From Desulfovibrio desulfuricans (GTDB lineage Bacteria > Desulfobacterota > Desulfovibrionia > Desulfovibrionales > Desulfovibrionaceae), in assembly GCF_004801255.1 (NCBI RefSeq), contig NZ_CP036295.1, positions 867,001 through 931,000 on the forward strand: a DNA stretch of 64,000 bases, written 5' to 3'. Both the position numbers and the translations under genes were made by a program. Within the stretch, counting starts at the first letter, position 1, and the number at the start of each line of letters is the position of its first letter. The notes beneath the pieces are model-generated. The model did not search any database. It was not told where the DNA came from and saw nothing but the letters and a program-made list of their open reading frames with translations. This document shows, piece after piece, positions 41,234 to 50,650 of the stretch.

Positions 41234-41728
41234 ATGAGCACCACCCAGGAAAATCTCATGGCCGCTTTTGCGGGCGAATCTCAGGCCAACCGTAAATATC
41301 TTGCATTTGCCGCCTCTGCCGATAAAGAAGGCATGCATCAGGTTGCCAAGCTGTTTCGCGCTGCTGCTGCGGCCGAGACCGTTCACGCCCATGCCCACCT
41401 GAAAAACGCCGGCAAAATCGGCAACACAGTGGCCAACCTCAAGTCGGCCATTGAGGGCGAAACCTACGAATTCACCACCATGTACCCCGATATGATCAAG
41501 CAGGCCCAGGCCGAAGGTCAGGCTGCCGTCGCCAAGTACTTTGACTTTGCCAACCAGGTGGAAGAAATCCACGCCAGCCTGTACAAAAAGGCTCTGGAAA
41601 ATCCCGCCGGTCTGCCCGCCACCGATTATTATGTGTGCAAGGTCTGCGGCTATACGCACGAGGGCCCTTGCGATGCATGTCCCGTATGCGGCGGCGGCGC
41701 GGCTGCCTTTTTTAAGGTTGAAGGCTAG
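41234..41728 (+). CDS. rbr: Rubrerythrin
   Basis: A 164-residue peroxide-reducing protein. The N-terminal ferritin-like four-helix domain (ENLMAAFAGESQANRKYLAF, then AAAAAETVHAHAHLK and the later FANQVEEIHASLYKKAL) binds the di-iron centre. The C-terminal rubredoxin-like domain binds one iron through CKVCGYTHEGPCDACPVC. It removes hydrogen peroxide at NADH's expense, part of the oxygen defence with sodC in this window. The start has AAGGAG 9 nt upstream; a longer frame begins within the promoter region. Confidence 0.96.
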   Translation: MSTTQENLMAAFAGESQANRKYLAFAASADKEGMHQVAKLFRAAAAAETVHAHAHLKNAGKIGNTVANLKSAIEGETYEFTTMYPDMIKQAQAEGQAAVAKYFDFANQVEEIHASLYKKALENPAGLPATDYYVCKVCGYTHEGPCDACPVCGGGAAAFFKVEG

Positions 41729-42180
41729 CAGGTCGGGGCGTCCAGCCTAAGGAGGCAGGCCCTGACCGGGCATGCGTCTGCCGGGACAATACGGCGGCAA
41801 CCAGAGCAATCGCCATCGGTCGTATTGCTATGAGGGGTTGAGATTCTGCACAAGCTGGGAGCCGCCGCGCTCATGCCGAGCGCTCCATGTGCGCCGGGCA
41901 AGCTGAAGATCTTTCGGCGGTTTGCCCGGCGCATATATTTTCTGCGATCCGCTGCGGCTCGGGCGGGAGAGGCGCAGCCCCATGACGCCGAAAAGCCGTG
42001 CCGCAATGGCCCGCCAGCGCGCAAGATGCGCCTTTTGGCGTTGCAATTTAGCGTGAAAAGGGTCAATATCCGGCTGGTGCGCGGCCCCCGCTCTGGCTGG
42101 CGCTGCTGCACCCCCTGCGCTGTGGCTTTTGGGCTTGCGGCGCTATATTTGTTCATTACGTCCGCGTGGAGATCGTTGTT
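41729..42180. other. Intergenic region, 452 bp, with an 11-bp-stem hairpin
   Basis: No gene is supported. A perfect inverted repeat, GCGCCGGGCAA (41891-41901) and TTGCCCGGCGC (41922-41932), is followed by ATATATTTT and could end the rubrerythrin transcript. The remaining 250 bp before ctpA must hold its promoter. The frames there are open by chance and have no homology-like content. Confidence 0.5.
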
Positions 42181-43509
42181 ATGCGTCTTCTTGTCCGTCT
42201 TTGTGTTCTCGTGCTTCTGCTTGCCGTGGGCGGCATGGTTGCCGCGCCGGGTGCGCCCCAGTGCGCCGAAAAAAAAGAAACGTCCAAGGAAGCCCCCAAT
42301 AAGTTTGATGCGCTCAAGCGCTTCAGCCAGGTGCTTGATCTGGTTGAGCGTTATTACGTGCGCGATGTGACGCAGGGCGACCTTATCAACGGCGCGGTAA
42401 AGGGCATGCTTCAGGGCCTTGACCCGCACTCCACCTTTATGAACGCCGATGAATACAAGGAAATGCAGGAGACGACCTCTGGCGAATTCTTTGGCATCGG
42501 CATCGAAATTTCGATGGAAAACGGTCAGGTTACCGTGGTGACCCCCATTGAAGACACCCCCGCCTACAGGGCCGGGCTCAAGCCGGGCGACATCATCCTG
42601 TCCATCAACGGTCAGCCCGCGCAGGAGCTCTCGCTGCAGGAAGTTGTCTCGCGTATTCGCGGCCCCAAGGGCTCCGACGTGGAGTTGGCCATTCTGCACA
42701 GCGACGCCAAGACCCCCCAGACCGTGCGCATCGTGCGCGACGCCATCCCGCTTATCAGCGTCAAGTCCAAAAAGCTTGATGACGGCTTTTACTGGATACG
42801 CCTCACGCGGTTTTCTGAACGCACCACCGAAGAGCTGAGGGACGCCCTCAAGGCTGCGGATAAAGAAACCAAAAATTCCGGCGGCATCAAGGGCATTGTA
42901 CTTGATCTGCGCAACAACCCCGGCGGGCTGCTTGACCAGGCTGTGAGCGTTTCCGACACGTTTTTGGACAAGGGCGTTATCGTCTCCATCAAAGGACGGC
43001 GCGACAACACCGACCGCGTATACGAGGCCAAAAAGCAGAGCGACGACGTCCACGCCCCCATGGTGGTGCTGATCAACGCCGGCTCCGCCTCCGCCTCTGA
43101 AATCGTGGCGGGCGCTCTGCGCGACCAGAAGCGCGCCCTCACTGTGGGCGAGCGCTCGTTTGGCAAGGGCTCGGTGCAGAACATCATTCCGCTTTCCGAC
43201 GGCTCGGGCCTCAAGCTTACGGTTGCCCTGTACTACACGCCCAGCGGCAGCTCCATTCAGGCCGAGGGGATCGTGCCCGATGTGGAAGTGCCTTTTGAGG
43301 CTCCGCGCACAGACGACAAGGACAACGCCCGTCTGATGGTGCGCGAGCAGGATCTGAACCGCCACCTTGAAAACGGCAAGGACAAAAAGTCTTCCAAGGC
43401 CAAAAGCGGCAAGGAAGAAACCGCCGAGCAGCTCGCGCGCGACAACCAGTTGCGCATGGCCCTGCAGATGGTCAAAAGCCTGCCCAAGATGCGGGAAATC
43501 AGAAACTAA
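42181..43509 (+). CDS. S41-family C-terminal processing protease
   Basis: A 442-residue periplasmic protease. A signal peptide (to about residue 25) is followed by a helical part, a PDZ domain near residues 80-165 (GIGIEISMENGQVTVVTPI...) and the S41 core. The catalytic serine is in NAGSASASEIV and the lysine in RSFGKGSVQ. A charged C-terminal tail (KDKKSSKAKSGKEET) is present. It cuts proteins at their C-termini, as CtpA/Prc. The start ATG has GGAG 9 nt upstream. Confidence 0.94.
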   Translation: MRLLVRLCVLVLLLAVGGMVAAPGAPQCAEKKETSKEAPNKFDALKRFSQVLDLVERYYVRDVTQGDLINGAVKGMLQGLDPHSTFMNADEYKEMQETTSGEFFGIGIEISMENGQVTVVTPIEDTPAYRAGLKPGDIILSINGQPAQELSLQEVVSRIRGPKGSDVELAILHSDAKTPQTVRIVRDAIPLISVKSKKLDDGFYWIRLTRFSERTTEELRDALKAADKETKNSGGIKGIVLDLRNNPGGLLDQAVSVSDTFLDKGVIVSIKGRRDNTDRVYEAKKQSDDVHAPMVVLINAGSASASEIVAGALRDQKRALTVGERSFGKGSVQNIIPLSDGSGLKLTVALYYTPSGSSIQAEGIVPDVEVPFEAPRTDDKDNARLMVREQDLNRHLENGKDKKSSKAKSGKEETAEQLARDNQLRMALQMVKSLPKMREIRN

Positions 43510-43548
43510 CCCCGCACCGCTTCAGGGCGGACGGGCAAAAAACACAGG

Positions 43549-45000
43549 GTGTTGCCGTTGCGCGACACAAAGTTATCAGACAGCCCTTCGGCCAGACCCT
43601 TGCGGCCCGCCGAAGGGCTGTCTGCGTCTGGGCAGCTGGCTATTGGCGGCGTGCTGTGGCTCGTGCTCAGCTTCGCATTGTCCTGCTGGGTGTACTGGCG
43701 GTCGCTGGGGGCAGACCCGCAGCCGCAGCCTTTGTCCGGCGTCGCGCAGCCCGTGTCCGTGCACGCGCCGGGGCTTGCGGCTTCGCATGCTGCCGGGCCG
43801 TTTTTTGACAGGGCCCTGGCGCTGCAAACCGTTGACGCCCTGGTGGCGCACCTTTTGCCTCTCGCATTGCCCGAGGCCCAATGGCAGCTGGCAGCGCCGC
43901 CGTACGGCAGCGGCGACAGGACGGGGCAAAACCCGTATGTCCAGGCTGCGGCGAGCCCGGCAGCAGAGACTTCTGCTCTCCCTCCGGCGACAGATACCCT
44001 TGCGGCAACAGGGCCTGCTGCTGCGCCCGGCGACGACAGCCTTCGGCAGTATGTCGTCAGCGGCCCCTGCGCGCCCTTGCGTCTGGGGCTGGCCCTGCTT
44101 GAAGGGCTGCGCGCCCGGCAGGATGCCCTGCAAAGCGCCGGTGCGCGGGCTTCAGTGCGCTGGTCGCCACAGGCAACCCTTGAAGTTTTATTGAATAACA
44201 GTGTATGTTGCGTGTTCGCCTTTCCGGGGCGTGAGGGGCAGCTGGCCGACCTTGCCCAGCCCTTGCCTGCGGCGGCCCTGGCCGTGATTATCGACGACAT
44301 GGGGCAGAAAACTGCGGCTGCGGATGAAGCCGCAGCGCTGCTGTTTCCCGTGACGTTCGCCATCTGGCCCAAGGCGCCGCACGCTGCGGAAACAGCTGAT
44401 ATCGCGGCCTCGCGACGGCTTGACTGTCTTTTGCATCAACCCATGGAAGCCCTGCCAAGGGCTGACCACCGGCGGCCCGATCCCGGCCCCGGAGCGCTGC
44501 TCACAAGCATGAGCGCGCAGCAGATCAGGGCGGTTGTTGAGGACAACCTGCGGGCGGTGCCCACGGTTATAGGGCTGAACAACCACATGGGATCGGCATT
44601 TACGGGCGATATTTCACTGTGCGAGGTTCTGGCGGGCATGCTGGGCGAGCGCGGCCTTGCCGTGATCGACAGCGTTACGCGGCCTGATCCGCAGCTGGCC
44701 GTTGCCGCCAGAAGGGCGGGGCTGGTGGCCCTTGCACGCGATGTTTTTCTGGATACGCGCCGCGACGCCGCAGCCATTAGCCTCGCACTTGACGCGGCGG
44801 CAGCCCGCGCCCGCGCACACGGCATGGCCGTGGCCATCGGTCACCCTCATCCCGAAACCCTGCGAGCCCTGCGTGACTGGCAGGACAAGGATGGCGTGGC
44901 GGTTGTGCCCCTGCGGCGCATTATCTGGAAGCTGGCCCAGGACAGCGCCGCTATTGCGGGCAGTCCTTATCCCCCCCACATCAACATGGAAAAGGAGTAA
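43549..45000 (+). CDS. Divergent polysaccharide deacetylase family protein (YibQ type)
   Basis: A 483-residue membrane-anchored protein. A helix at about residues 30-48 anchors it, followed by a low-complexity linker rich in Ala and Pro. The C-terminal 230 residues form the family domain: ALAVIIDDMGQ (first Asp motif), TFAIWPKAPH, DCLLHQPMEA, GLNNHMGSAFT and AIGHPHPETL. These replace the usual NodB motifs. It follows ctpA after 39 bp. The first codon is GTG, with a poor ribosome site; TTG just after it is an alternative. Substrate is unknown. Confidence 0.85.
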   Translation: MLPLRDTKLSDSPSARPLRPAEGLSASGQLAIGGVLWLVLSFALSCWVYWRSLGADPQPQPLSGVAQPVSVHAPGLAASHAAGPFFDRALALQTVDALVAHLLPLALPEAQWQLAAPPYGSGDRTGQNPYVQAAASPAAETSALPPATDTLAATGPAAAPGDDSLRQYVVSGPCAPLRLGLALLEGLRARQDALQSAGARASVRWSPQATLEVLLNNSVCCVFAFPGREGQLADLAQPLPAAALAVIIDDMGQKTAAADEAAALLFPVTFAIWPKAPHAAETADIAASRRLDCLLHQPMEALPRADHRRPDPGPGALLTSMSAQQIRAVVEDNLRAVPTVIGLNNHMGSAFTGDISLCEVLAGMLGERGLAVIDSVTRPDPQLAVAARRAGLVALARDVFLDTRRDAAAISLALDAAAARARAHGMAVAIGHPHPETLRALRDWQDKDGVAVVPLRRIIWKLAQDSAAIAGSPYPPHINMEKE

Positions 45001-45002
45001 GC

Positions 45003-45419
45003 ATGCAATCCACTTTCGCCATTATCAAGCCTGACGCAGTTTCGCGCAATCTGACCGGGGAAATTCTGGCTGCCATGGAAGCTTCCGGCCTCAAAATCGT
45101 GGCTCTCAAGCGCTTGCGCCTTTCCAAGACCCAGGCGGCCGGCTTTTATGCCGTGCACAAGGAACGCCCGTTTTTTGACAGCCTGACCGACTATATGTCT
45201 TCCGGCCCGGTGGTTTGCGTCGTGCTGCGCGGCGATGACGCCGTTCCCCGCTGGCGTGCCCTCATGGGCGCCACCAACCCGGCCCAGGCCGAGCCCGGAA
45301 CCCTGCGTCACAAGTATGGCCAAAGCCTGGAAGCCAATGCTGTTCACGGCTCGGACGCCGCTGAAACCGCGGCTTTTGAAATAGGCTACTTCTTCAGCGG
45401 CCTGGAAATCACGGAGTAG
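45003..45419 (+). CDS. ndk: Nucleoside-diphosphate kinase
   Basis: A 138-residue kinase that balances nucleoside triphosphates. It begins MQSTFAIIKPDAVSRNLTGE, the family N-terminus, and carries the phosphohistidine motif NAVHGSDA near residue 117. Length is normal. It begins 2 bp after the deacetylase gene and has AAGGAG upstream. Confidence 0.97.
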   Translation: MQSTFAIIKPDAVSRNLTGEILAAMEASGLKIVALKRLRLSKTQAAGFYAVHKERPFFDSLTDYMSSGPVVCVVLRGDDAVPRWRALMGATNPAQAEPGTLRHKYGQSLEANAVHGSDAAETAAFEIGYFFSGLEITE

Positions 45420-45423
45420 TATT

Positions 45424-46221
45424 ATGGCGCTCACTATCGGCTGTGTCGGATGCGGCAACATGGGCGGGGCCATTATGGCCGGTCTTGCCCGCAAGGGTGG
45501 ATACAATCTGTGCGGTTACAACAGAACAGCCGCGCGCATGCGCCCGCTTGAAGAGCTGGGCGTGCGCCCGCTCGAAAGCCCCCTGGCCGTGGCGCAGGCC
45601 GCCGACGTGCTGGTGCTGGGCGTTAAGCCTTATCAGGCTGCGGACGTGTTGGGGCAGATGCGCCCGGGGCTGACGGCGGATAAAACCCTGGTGTCAGTCG
45701 CTGCAGGCGTGAGCCGGCAAAAGCTGACCCAGGCAGTGGAAAGCCGCTGCCCTGTGGTGCGCTGCATGCCCAACACCCCCGCCCTGGTGGGCAAGGGTGT
45801 TTTTGCCCTCTGTTTTGAAGATCCCGCCCTGCCCGATGCCCGCAAGGGCGACGTACTGGCGCTTTTTAACGCGCTGGGCGTGTGCGTGGAACTGCCGGAA
45901 AGCAAGTTTACGGCTTTTTCCGCCCTTATTGGCGCGGGCCCGGCCTATGTGTTTGCCATGATGCAGGGGCTGGTGCAGGCGGGGGTTACCCTGGGCTTTC
46001 AGCACCGCGAATCGCGCGAGATGGTCACGGCCCTGTTTGCCGGATGCGCCAAAATGGTCGAGCAAAGCAGCGCGCCGCTCATGCAGCTGCGCGATGACGT
46101 GTGCTCGCCCGGCGGGCTGACCATTGCGGGCGTGAACGTGCTCGACCGCGAGGGGCTAGTGGGCCTGCTGGTTGATTCCGTGCTGGCCGCCAATACCCGC
46201 GGCAAGGAAATGGAAAGCTGA
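45424..46221 (+). CDS. proC: Pyrroline-5-carboxylate reductase
   Basis: A 265-residue enzyme making proline from pyrroline-5-carboxylate with NAD(P)H. The nucleotide-binding IGCVGCGNMGGAIMAGL is at the start, VRCMPNTPALVGKGV is the family signature, and the C-terminal catalytic helix holds DDVCSPGGLTIAGVNVLDR. It follows ndk by 4 bp and ends the unit at a strong terminator. Confidence 0.96.
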   Translation: MALTIGCVGCGNMGGAIMAGLARKGGYNLCGYNRTAARMRPLEELGVRPLESPLAVAQAADVLVLGVKPYQAADVLGQMRPGLTADKTLVSVAAGVSRQKLTQAVESRCPVVRCMPNTPALVGKGVFALCFEDPALPDARKGDVLALFNALGVCVELPESKFTAFSALIGAGPAYVFAMMQGLVQAGVTLGFQHRESREMVTALFAGCAKMVEQSSAPLMQLRDDVCSPGGLTIAGVNVLDREGLVGLLVDSVLAANTRGKEMES

Positions 46222-46263
46222 CCACATTTGCTCAAAACCGCCCCGGTTCGCCGGGCGCGGCAT

Positions 46264-46299
46264 AAAAAAACCGGCTGTTGCGCAACAGCCGGTTTTTTT
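46264..46299. terminator. Bidirectional terminator
   Basis: A perfect palindrome CCGGCTGTTGCGCAACAGCC continues into A and T runs on both sides. It can serve proC (+) and the AMIN gene (-). Confidence 0.95.
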
Positions 46300-46379
46300 A
46301 TGGTCTGTAATGGGGACCCTGCCCAGCAGGCCGTGTGTTCAGCTAAACGCCGTACCTGGCCGTTTGGTGCCGAACAGCG

Positions 46380-47123
46380 CTAGTGGTCCAGCCGGATATC
46401 CAGGGTGTGTCCATCCTTGGAAAGCGTAAACTTGGGCTGAATCTTGCCGGAAAGGTCAATGACAATGCGGGTCTTGTCGTCGCTTTTGCCGATGCGCACA
46501 TTGCTTACCGCAGGGTTTTTGGGCACGCCCGGCGCCTTGACCTGCCATTTGCCGTCAAGGTCGATGACCAGCCGTTCAGGGCCGCTGAGCTGCATGTTTT
46601 TGTAGATAATGGGGGCTGCGCCGGTCAGGCGCACCGTTGCACCCTTGTCGCGGGCAAGCACCACAAACTTGGTGATGGTTTTGTGCTGGGGCGCGGCCTT
46701 GGCGGCCTTTTCCTTGCCTGAATCCGCAGCGGGGGCGGTTTTTTCCGTAACCGGAGAGGCGGGTTTGGGCTGCACCACGGGCTTGGCCACAGCGGGCTGC
46801 GGATCGGTGGCGGCAAGGTTGCCCGTCGGGGCGCTTTTTTCGTCCGGCTTCAGGCTGGGGATGGGCGCACGGGCGGGGGCTTCGCTGCTGGCGTTGGGGT
46901 CGGCAATGCCGTTCTGCGCCTGCGGGGGCAGGTGCAACTGCGACTGGGAGTCAACGGCGGGTGCCCCCCCGACAACCGGCGGGGCCGCATCCGGCGGGGT
47001 CACAGGCGCAATGATGCCTGCGGGAGTAGCGGGTTCAGGCTTGCGCAGGCGCTCGTTGAGCATGATAAGCGCCATGCCCAGAACGCAGACAGCCACAAGA
47101 AGACTGAGAATAACTTTGTTCAT
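46380..47123 (-). CDS. AMIN-domain periplasmic protein
   Basis: A 247-residue protein with one N-terminal helix (VILSLLVAVCVLGMALIML), a long Ala/Pro/Lys-rich linker (about 30-145) and a C-terminal AMIN domain (FVVLARDKGATVRLTGAAPI, VIDLDGKWQVKAP, KTRIVIDLSGKIQPKFTL). AMIN domains target proteins to the cell wall or division septum. It lacks an amidase domain, so the role is probably structural or adaptor. It follows the TPR gene at 47165 on the same strand after 41 bp. Confidence 0.87.
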   Translation of the reverse strand: MNKVILSLLVAVCVLGMALIMLNERLRKPEPATPAGIIAPVTPPDAAPPVVGGAPAVDSQSQLHLPPQAQNGIADPNASSEAPARAPIPSLKPDEKSAPTGNLAATDPQPAVAKPVVQPKPASPVTEKTAPAADSGKEKAAKAAPQHKTITKFVVLARDKGATVRLTGAAPIIYKNMQLSGPERLVIDLDGKWQVKAPGVPKNPAVSNVRIGKSDDKTRIVIDLSGKIQPKFTLSKDGHTLDIRLDH

Positions 47124-47164
47124 GCCGAAAGGCTCCTGCCAATTACTTGGGTTGAAACTGCCGC

Positions 47165-48106
47165 TTAACGCTTTTGCGCGGCCTTGGCCGCGTAACGCGC
47201 CTGTTTGAGCTCGCGGATGTGTTCCAACAACTTGAAGTAGAGAGGTTCTTCGCTGGACATGCTCATGGCCGTCGCTATATGGGCTGCGGCTTCGTCGTAC
47301 ATGCCAAGTGAACAGAGTATGCGTGCCAGATTAAAGTGGGCGTGGTCGTCCTCGGGTGCCAGCTCCACGGCCTTGCGTGAAAACAGCAGGGCAAGATCGG
47401 GCTGGGAATTTTGCCGCAGGCGCACGCCGAAATCGCGAAACATGTGCTTGTGCGAAGACGTGATGCCTTCCTTGGTCTGCGCTATCTGCTCAAGGGCGAG
47501 CAGGGCGGCTTTGCGCTCTCGCGGGCGTTTGAGGCGCAGCAGCGTTTGCCTGAATGTTTCCCGCAGCTTTGTCTCCACCACCTTGGCCTTGCGCGAGGCC
47601 TCAAGGTCGTAAGCGCGTTTGGGCGCGGGCGTCGGGCCTTCTTCATAATGAACGGCCGTTATGCCGGTAGCGGTGCGGGAGGGTGCGCCCACCCCTTGGG
47701 GGGCCACTTCGACAGACTCGGGTAGTTTGTGCTTGGGGCTGGTCATTTCAAGCGGGGCAAAACCGGGGCCGGCTTTTGCCGCCGTGGGGGCTGGCTGGGG
47801 CGGCTTTGCCGCGCCGCCTTCGGGCGGGGGCGTGACCATGCCCTGCTCAAAATGGCTGAGGTCAGGCGTAATTACAGGCATAGCCAGTATGTTAGGCTCT
47901 GCCTTGAATTCGCGGAGAAAAGATTTGGCGCTTATGCGTTCCACTTCTGAAACGGGCTGGAACGCGGCGTTGAGCTCTTGCACCGCATATGCCCCGTCAG
48001 GAAGCTCCCAGACAAAGTAGTGCGTTTTGCTGCGGCTCCCTGTCCAGTTGGCAGAGAAGGAGAAGACGCCAGTAAATTTTGAGCGACGCATGCGTAAAAT
48101 GTACAT
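47165..48106 (-). CDS. TPR-like protein of unknown function
   Basis: A 313-residue soluble protein. The first 60 residues (FTGVFSFSANWTGSRSKTHY...) are beta-rich, with YFVWELPDGAYAVQELNAAFQ; a Pro-rich linker follows; the C-terminal 120 residues are helical and include a TPR-like stretch (HAHFNLARILCSLGMYDEAAAH). I cannot name a family. The start is uncertain: ATG at 48106 or 48091, neither with a clear ribosome site. A longer frame continues opposite hypA but is implausible. It precedes the AMIN gene. Confidence 0.75.
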   Translation of the reverse strand: MYILRMRRSKFTGVFSFSANWTGSRSKTHYFVWELPDGAYAVQELNAAFQPVSEVERISAKSFLREFKAEPNILAMPVITPDLSHFEQGMVTPPPEGGAAKPPQPAPTAAKAGPGFAPLEMTSPKHKLPESVEVAPQGVGAPSRTATGITAVHYEEGPTPAPKRAYDLEASRKAKVVETKLRETFRQTLLRLKRPRERKAALLALEQIAQTKEGITSSHKHMFRDFGVRLRQNSQPDLALLFSRKAVELAPEDDHAHFNLARILCSLGMYDEAAAHIATAMSMSSEEPLYFKLLEHIRELKQARYAAKAAQKR

Positions 48107-48175
48107 TATTTGCGTCGAATAGCAAGATTCGCTTCTGGCCTTTACGGGGCCGGTCCTTTGAGCTAGCATGACCCC

Positions 48176-48529
48176 ATGCACGAAATGTCCATAGCACAAA
48201 GCCTGTTGCAGATGGCCGAGGATGAAATTGCCCGCCAGGGTTGCACCCGATTGGAAGTTGTCAGCGTTACGTACGGCTCCCTTTCTGGCGTTGTGCCCGA
48301 GTCGCTGCAATTTTGTTTTGAGACCATGGTGTACGGAACCCCGCACGAGGGGGCGCGCCTGGAGCTCACCGAGCTGCCATTGCGGCTGCGCTGTACGGCA
48401 TGCGGCAAAGTTTTTGGCGGGGAGGGGCAGGATGCACTCTGGCTTCCCTGTCCCGGTTGCGGCGAGCAGTTTGGGCATGTGGTCGAGCAGGGCAAAGAGC
48501 TGTACCTCAGCCGTCTGGAAGCCAGCTAG
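48176..48529 (+). CDS. hypA: Hydrogenase nickel-incorporation protein HypA
   Basis: A 117-residue nickel chaperone for [NiFe]-hydrogenase maturation. MHEMS gives the amino-terminal nickel-binding His-Glu pair, and the C-terminal zinc domain shows CTACGK and CPGCG. Length matches the family. It is followed by hypB after 119 bp. Nearest regulatory signal is weak. Confidence 0.96.
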   Translation: MHEMSIAQSLLQMAEDEIARQGCTRLEVVSVTYGSLSGVVPESLQFCFETMVYGTPHEGARLELTELPLRLRCTACGKVFGGEGQDALWLPCPGCGEQFGHVVEQGKELYLSRLEAS

Positions 48530-48648
48530 CCCTTGCACGCCTGAGTTTTGTGGGCCGCAGGTTTGCCCCTTTCAATACCGACTTGACCCCTGTCTTTTTG
48601 TTTCTGGCTCATGACCGCGCCGCGCTTGCGGCAAGCAAGGAGAACTGA

Positions 48649-49317
48649 ATGCAAATTCCTGTGGTTCGTAACGTTTTGGAAGCAAACGAAAAAATGGCCG
48701 GGCACGTGCGGCGGCTGCTCTCCGAAAAAGGCATACTGGCGCTGAACCTCATCAGCTCGCCCGGCGCGGGCAAGACCACACTGCTTGAGCGCACCCTGAG
48801 CGATCTGGCTGGCGAATTTCGCATGGCGGTGGTGGAGGGCGACCTGCAGACCGACAACGACGCCCGCCGCGTTGCCGCCACCGGCGCGCAGGCCGTGCAG
48901 ATCAATACCGACGGCGGCTGCCACCTTGACAGCAACATGATCCTAACTTCGCTGGAAAGTCTCGACCTTGCTGGCGTGGACATCCTTTTTATCGAAAACG
49001 TGGGCAACCTGGTGTGCCCGGTGGAATTTGACTGCGGCGAGGACGCCAAGGTGGCGCTCTTGAGCGTGACCGAGGGCGACGACAAGCCGGAAAAATACCC
49101 CCTGCTTTTCAATCTTGCCAAGGCGCTGGTGCTCAACAAGACAGATCTGCTGCCCTATGTGGATTTTGACCTTGCGCGCGCCCGCAATTTTGCCACCAAG
49201 CTCAACAAGGAGCTTGATATATTTGAAGTCTCCTGCAGCAAGAGAGACGGCCTTGAGGGCTGGTACAACTGGCTGCGCAGCATGCGCGCGGCCAAAAAGG
49301 AAGGGCGGCTCGCATAA
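48649..49317 (+). CDS. hypB: Hydrogenase nickel-incorporation GTPase HypB
   Basis: A 222-residue GTPase that drives nickel insertion with HypA. The P-loop SSPGAGKTT is at residues 36-44, ENVGNLVCPVEFDCGEDAKV holds the metal-site cysteines, and LNKTDLLPYV is the G4 region. The N-terminal histidine-rich nickel-storage region of some HypB proteins is missing. AAGGAG precedes the start. Confidence 0.96.
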   Translation: MQIPVVRNVLEANEKMAGHVRRLLSEKGILALNLISSPGAGKTTLLERTLSDLAGEFRMAVVEGDLQTDNDARRVAATGAQAVQINTDGGCHLDSNMILTSLESLDLAGVDILFIENVGNLVCPVEFDCGEDAKVALLSVTEGDDKPEKYPLLFNLAKALVLNKTDLLPYVDFDLARARNFATKLNKELDIFEVSCSKRDGLEGWYNWLRSMRAAKKEGRLA

Positions 49318-49341
49318 TCTGCCCCCGCTGCCGTCAATTGC

Positions 49342-49380
49342 AAAAGGCATCCCCAGCCATGAGCCGGGGATGCCTTTTTT
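49342..49380 (+). terminator. Terminator after hypB
   Basis: AAAAGGCATCCCC (49342-49354) pairs with GGGGATGCCTTTT (49366-49378), then further T. Confidence 0.93.
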
Positions 49381-49446
49381 ATCTCTGTATTGCCAGCGCG
49401 TGGCGGGCCCGCAGCCGTATTTGACAAGCTTTTTTGCCGGTGAGAG

Positions 49447-50442
49447 CTAGCGGGCCTCCTCGCTCTCGCGGTAGGCGGCTACGTCCACCACGAGATTTTT
49501 TGAAGCGGGCCGCAGGGTAATGGTAAACAGCTGCACATCGCCGTTGGGCGCGTCTGCGTCGGCAAGCTTGGGCAGAATGTCTGCCGGGGCCAGCATGATT
49601 GTCGCCTCGCCCTTGCCCGCAGCCAAAAAGTACTCAAGCACCTGCCGCAGCATTTCCTTTTGCTTGGCAAGATCCATGGAAGGCATCTGGGTAAAGTTGA
49701 TGTCCAGACCGGGCAGCTCGGCCTGCCAGGGGCTGTACTTCTGCTCATAAAGCGAGTTCATGAGCTTTTCAAGCGTTTCGGGGTCAAGCTTGCGGCGCAG
49801 CTCCATGTGGTCGAGCACCAGCGCCGCCTTGCTCGCAGTCTTGCCCTCGGGCTGGGCCGGTTCAAGCCGCGCTGCCCAGACCATGCCAGCAAAGCCAAGG
49901 CTGGCAAGCACCGCATCGTTGTCGTCGCGTTGCGGGGTTGCGCTCAGCAGGGAGCACACATCCTTCATGGGCATGCCGGGGCGAAAGCGGTCAAGCGCAC
50001 ATACCGGGCCTGCATCCGGTCCGGGCAGAAGGCTTTGGATCTCGCCCGTAACACGTTGCGCTTCGCCCTTGGGCACAGAGATTTCAACCACAGGCTTGTC
50101 GCCGGGGCGCAGGGTCAGGCTCTGGGCCTTGGCCAGAGGCACATCCTTGAACAGCCAGAGGGCAAGGCCCGTGTCCACGCGCAAGTTTGCTGCGCCGCCG
50201 GGGTTTTCAATGTCGTCCCGACCGCCGGGGGGCATGTCGAGCCGAACAAAGTTCGTACTGCGGCCCGTCTGAAAACCTATGCTCAGCACGTCTTCAGCGG
50301 TGCCGTTAACAATGGATAAAATCTGCGGTTCAGGGCCGGGCTTGGCAATATGCGCGGCATGCGCCGCGTCGCAGGCAAAAAACCCGGCCAGAACAAGACA
50401 TACGGCCGCATATATGCGAAAGAACCACAAGGCCTTGGTCAT
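49447..50442 (-). CDS. Secreted protein of unknown function
   Basis: A 331-residue exported protein: signal peptide (YAAVCLVLAGFFACDAAHA, cleavage near residue 30), then a beta-rich domain with IENPGGAANLRVDTGLALW and a helical C-terminal third (LEKLMNSLYEQKYSPWQAEL). Two cysteines of the mature protein (about residues 146 and 162, in PVCALDRF and DVCSLLS) could form a disulfide. I do not recognise the family. Confidence 0.78.
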   Translation of the reverse strand: MTKALWFFRIYAAVCLVLAGFFACDAAHAAHIAKPGPEPQILSIVNGTAEDVLSIGFQTGRSTNFVRLDMPPGGRDDIENPGGAANLRVDTGLALWLFKDVPLAKAQSLTLRPGDKPVVEISVPKGEAQRVTGEIQSLLPGPDAGPVCALDRFRPGMPMKDVCSLLSATPQRDDNDAVLASLGFAGMVWAARLEPAQPEGKTASKAALVLDHMELRRKLDPETLEKLMNSLYEQKYSPWQAELPGLDINFTQMPSMDLAKQKEMLRQVLEYFLAAGKGEATIMLAPADILPKLADADAPNGDVQLFTITLRPASKNLVVDVAAYRESEEAR

Positions 50443-50650
50443 GGCGTCACTCCATTTTTGTTGCTTGAAGCCATACTAACAGAGCGCGGGGCTGGCCCGC
50501 AAGCGGCGCGGCGCCGTGCGGTGGTAATGGGCAGAGAGGGCGCGGCCTTTACTTTACGCATGTCGCCAGCATTGGTATGGTTGCTGGCGCACCGGCTTTT
50601 TATCTGCCCCTGCACGTCTTGAACAGCAAACCAAAGCCTCAGGAGATTCC

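Noticed and set aside
41873-42370. 165-codon frame between rubrerythrin and the protease
   Set aside because: It runs into the protease gene in another frame, has no ribosome site and no domain.
48107-48538. N-terminal extension of the TPR-like protein over hypA
   Set aside because: It would lie opposite all of hypA, which is certain; a start near 48106 or 48091 is enough.
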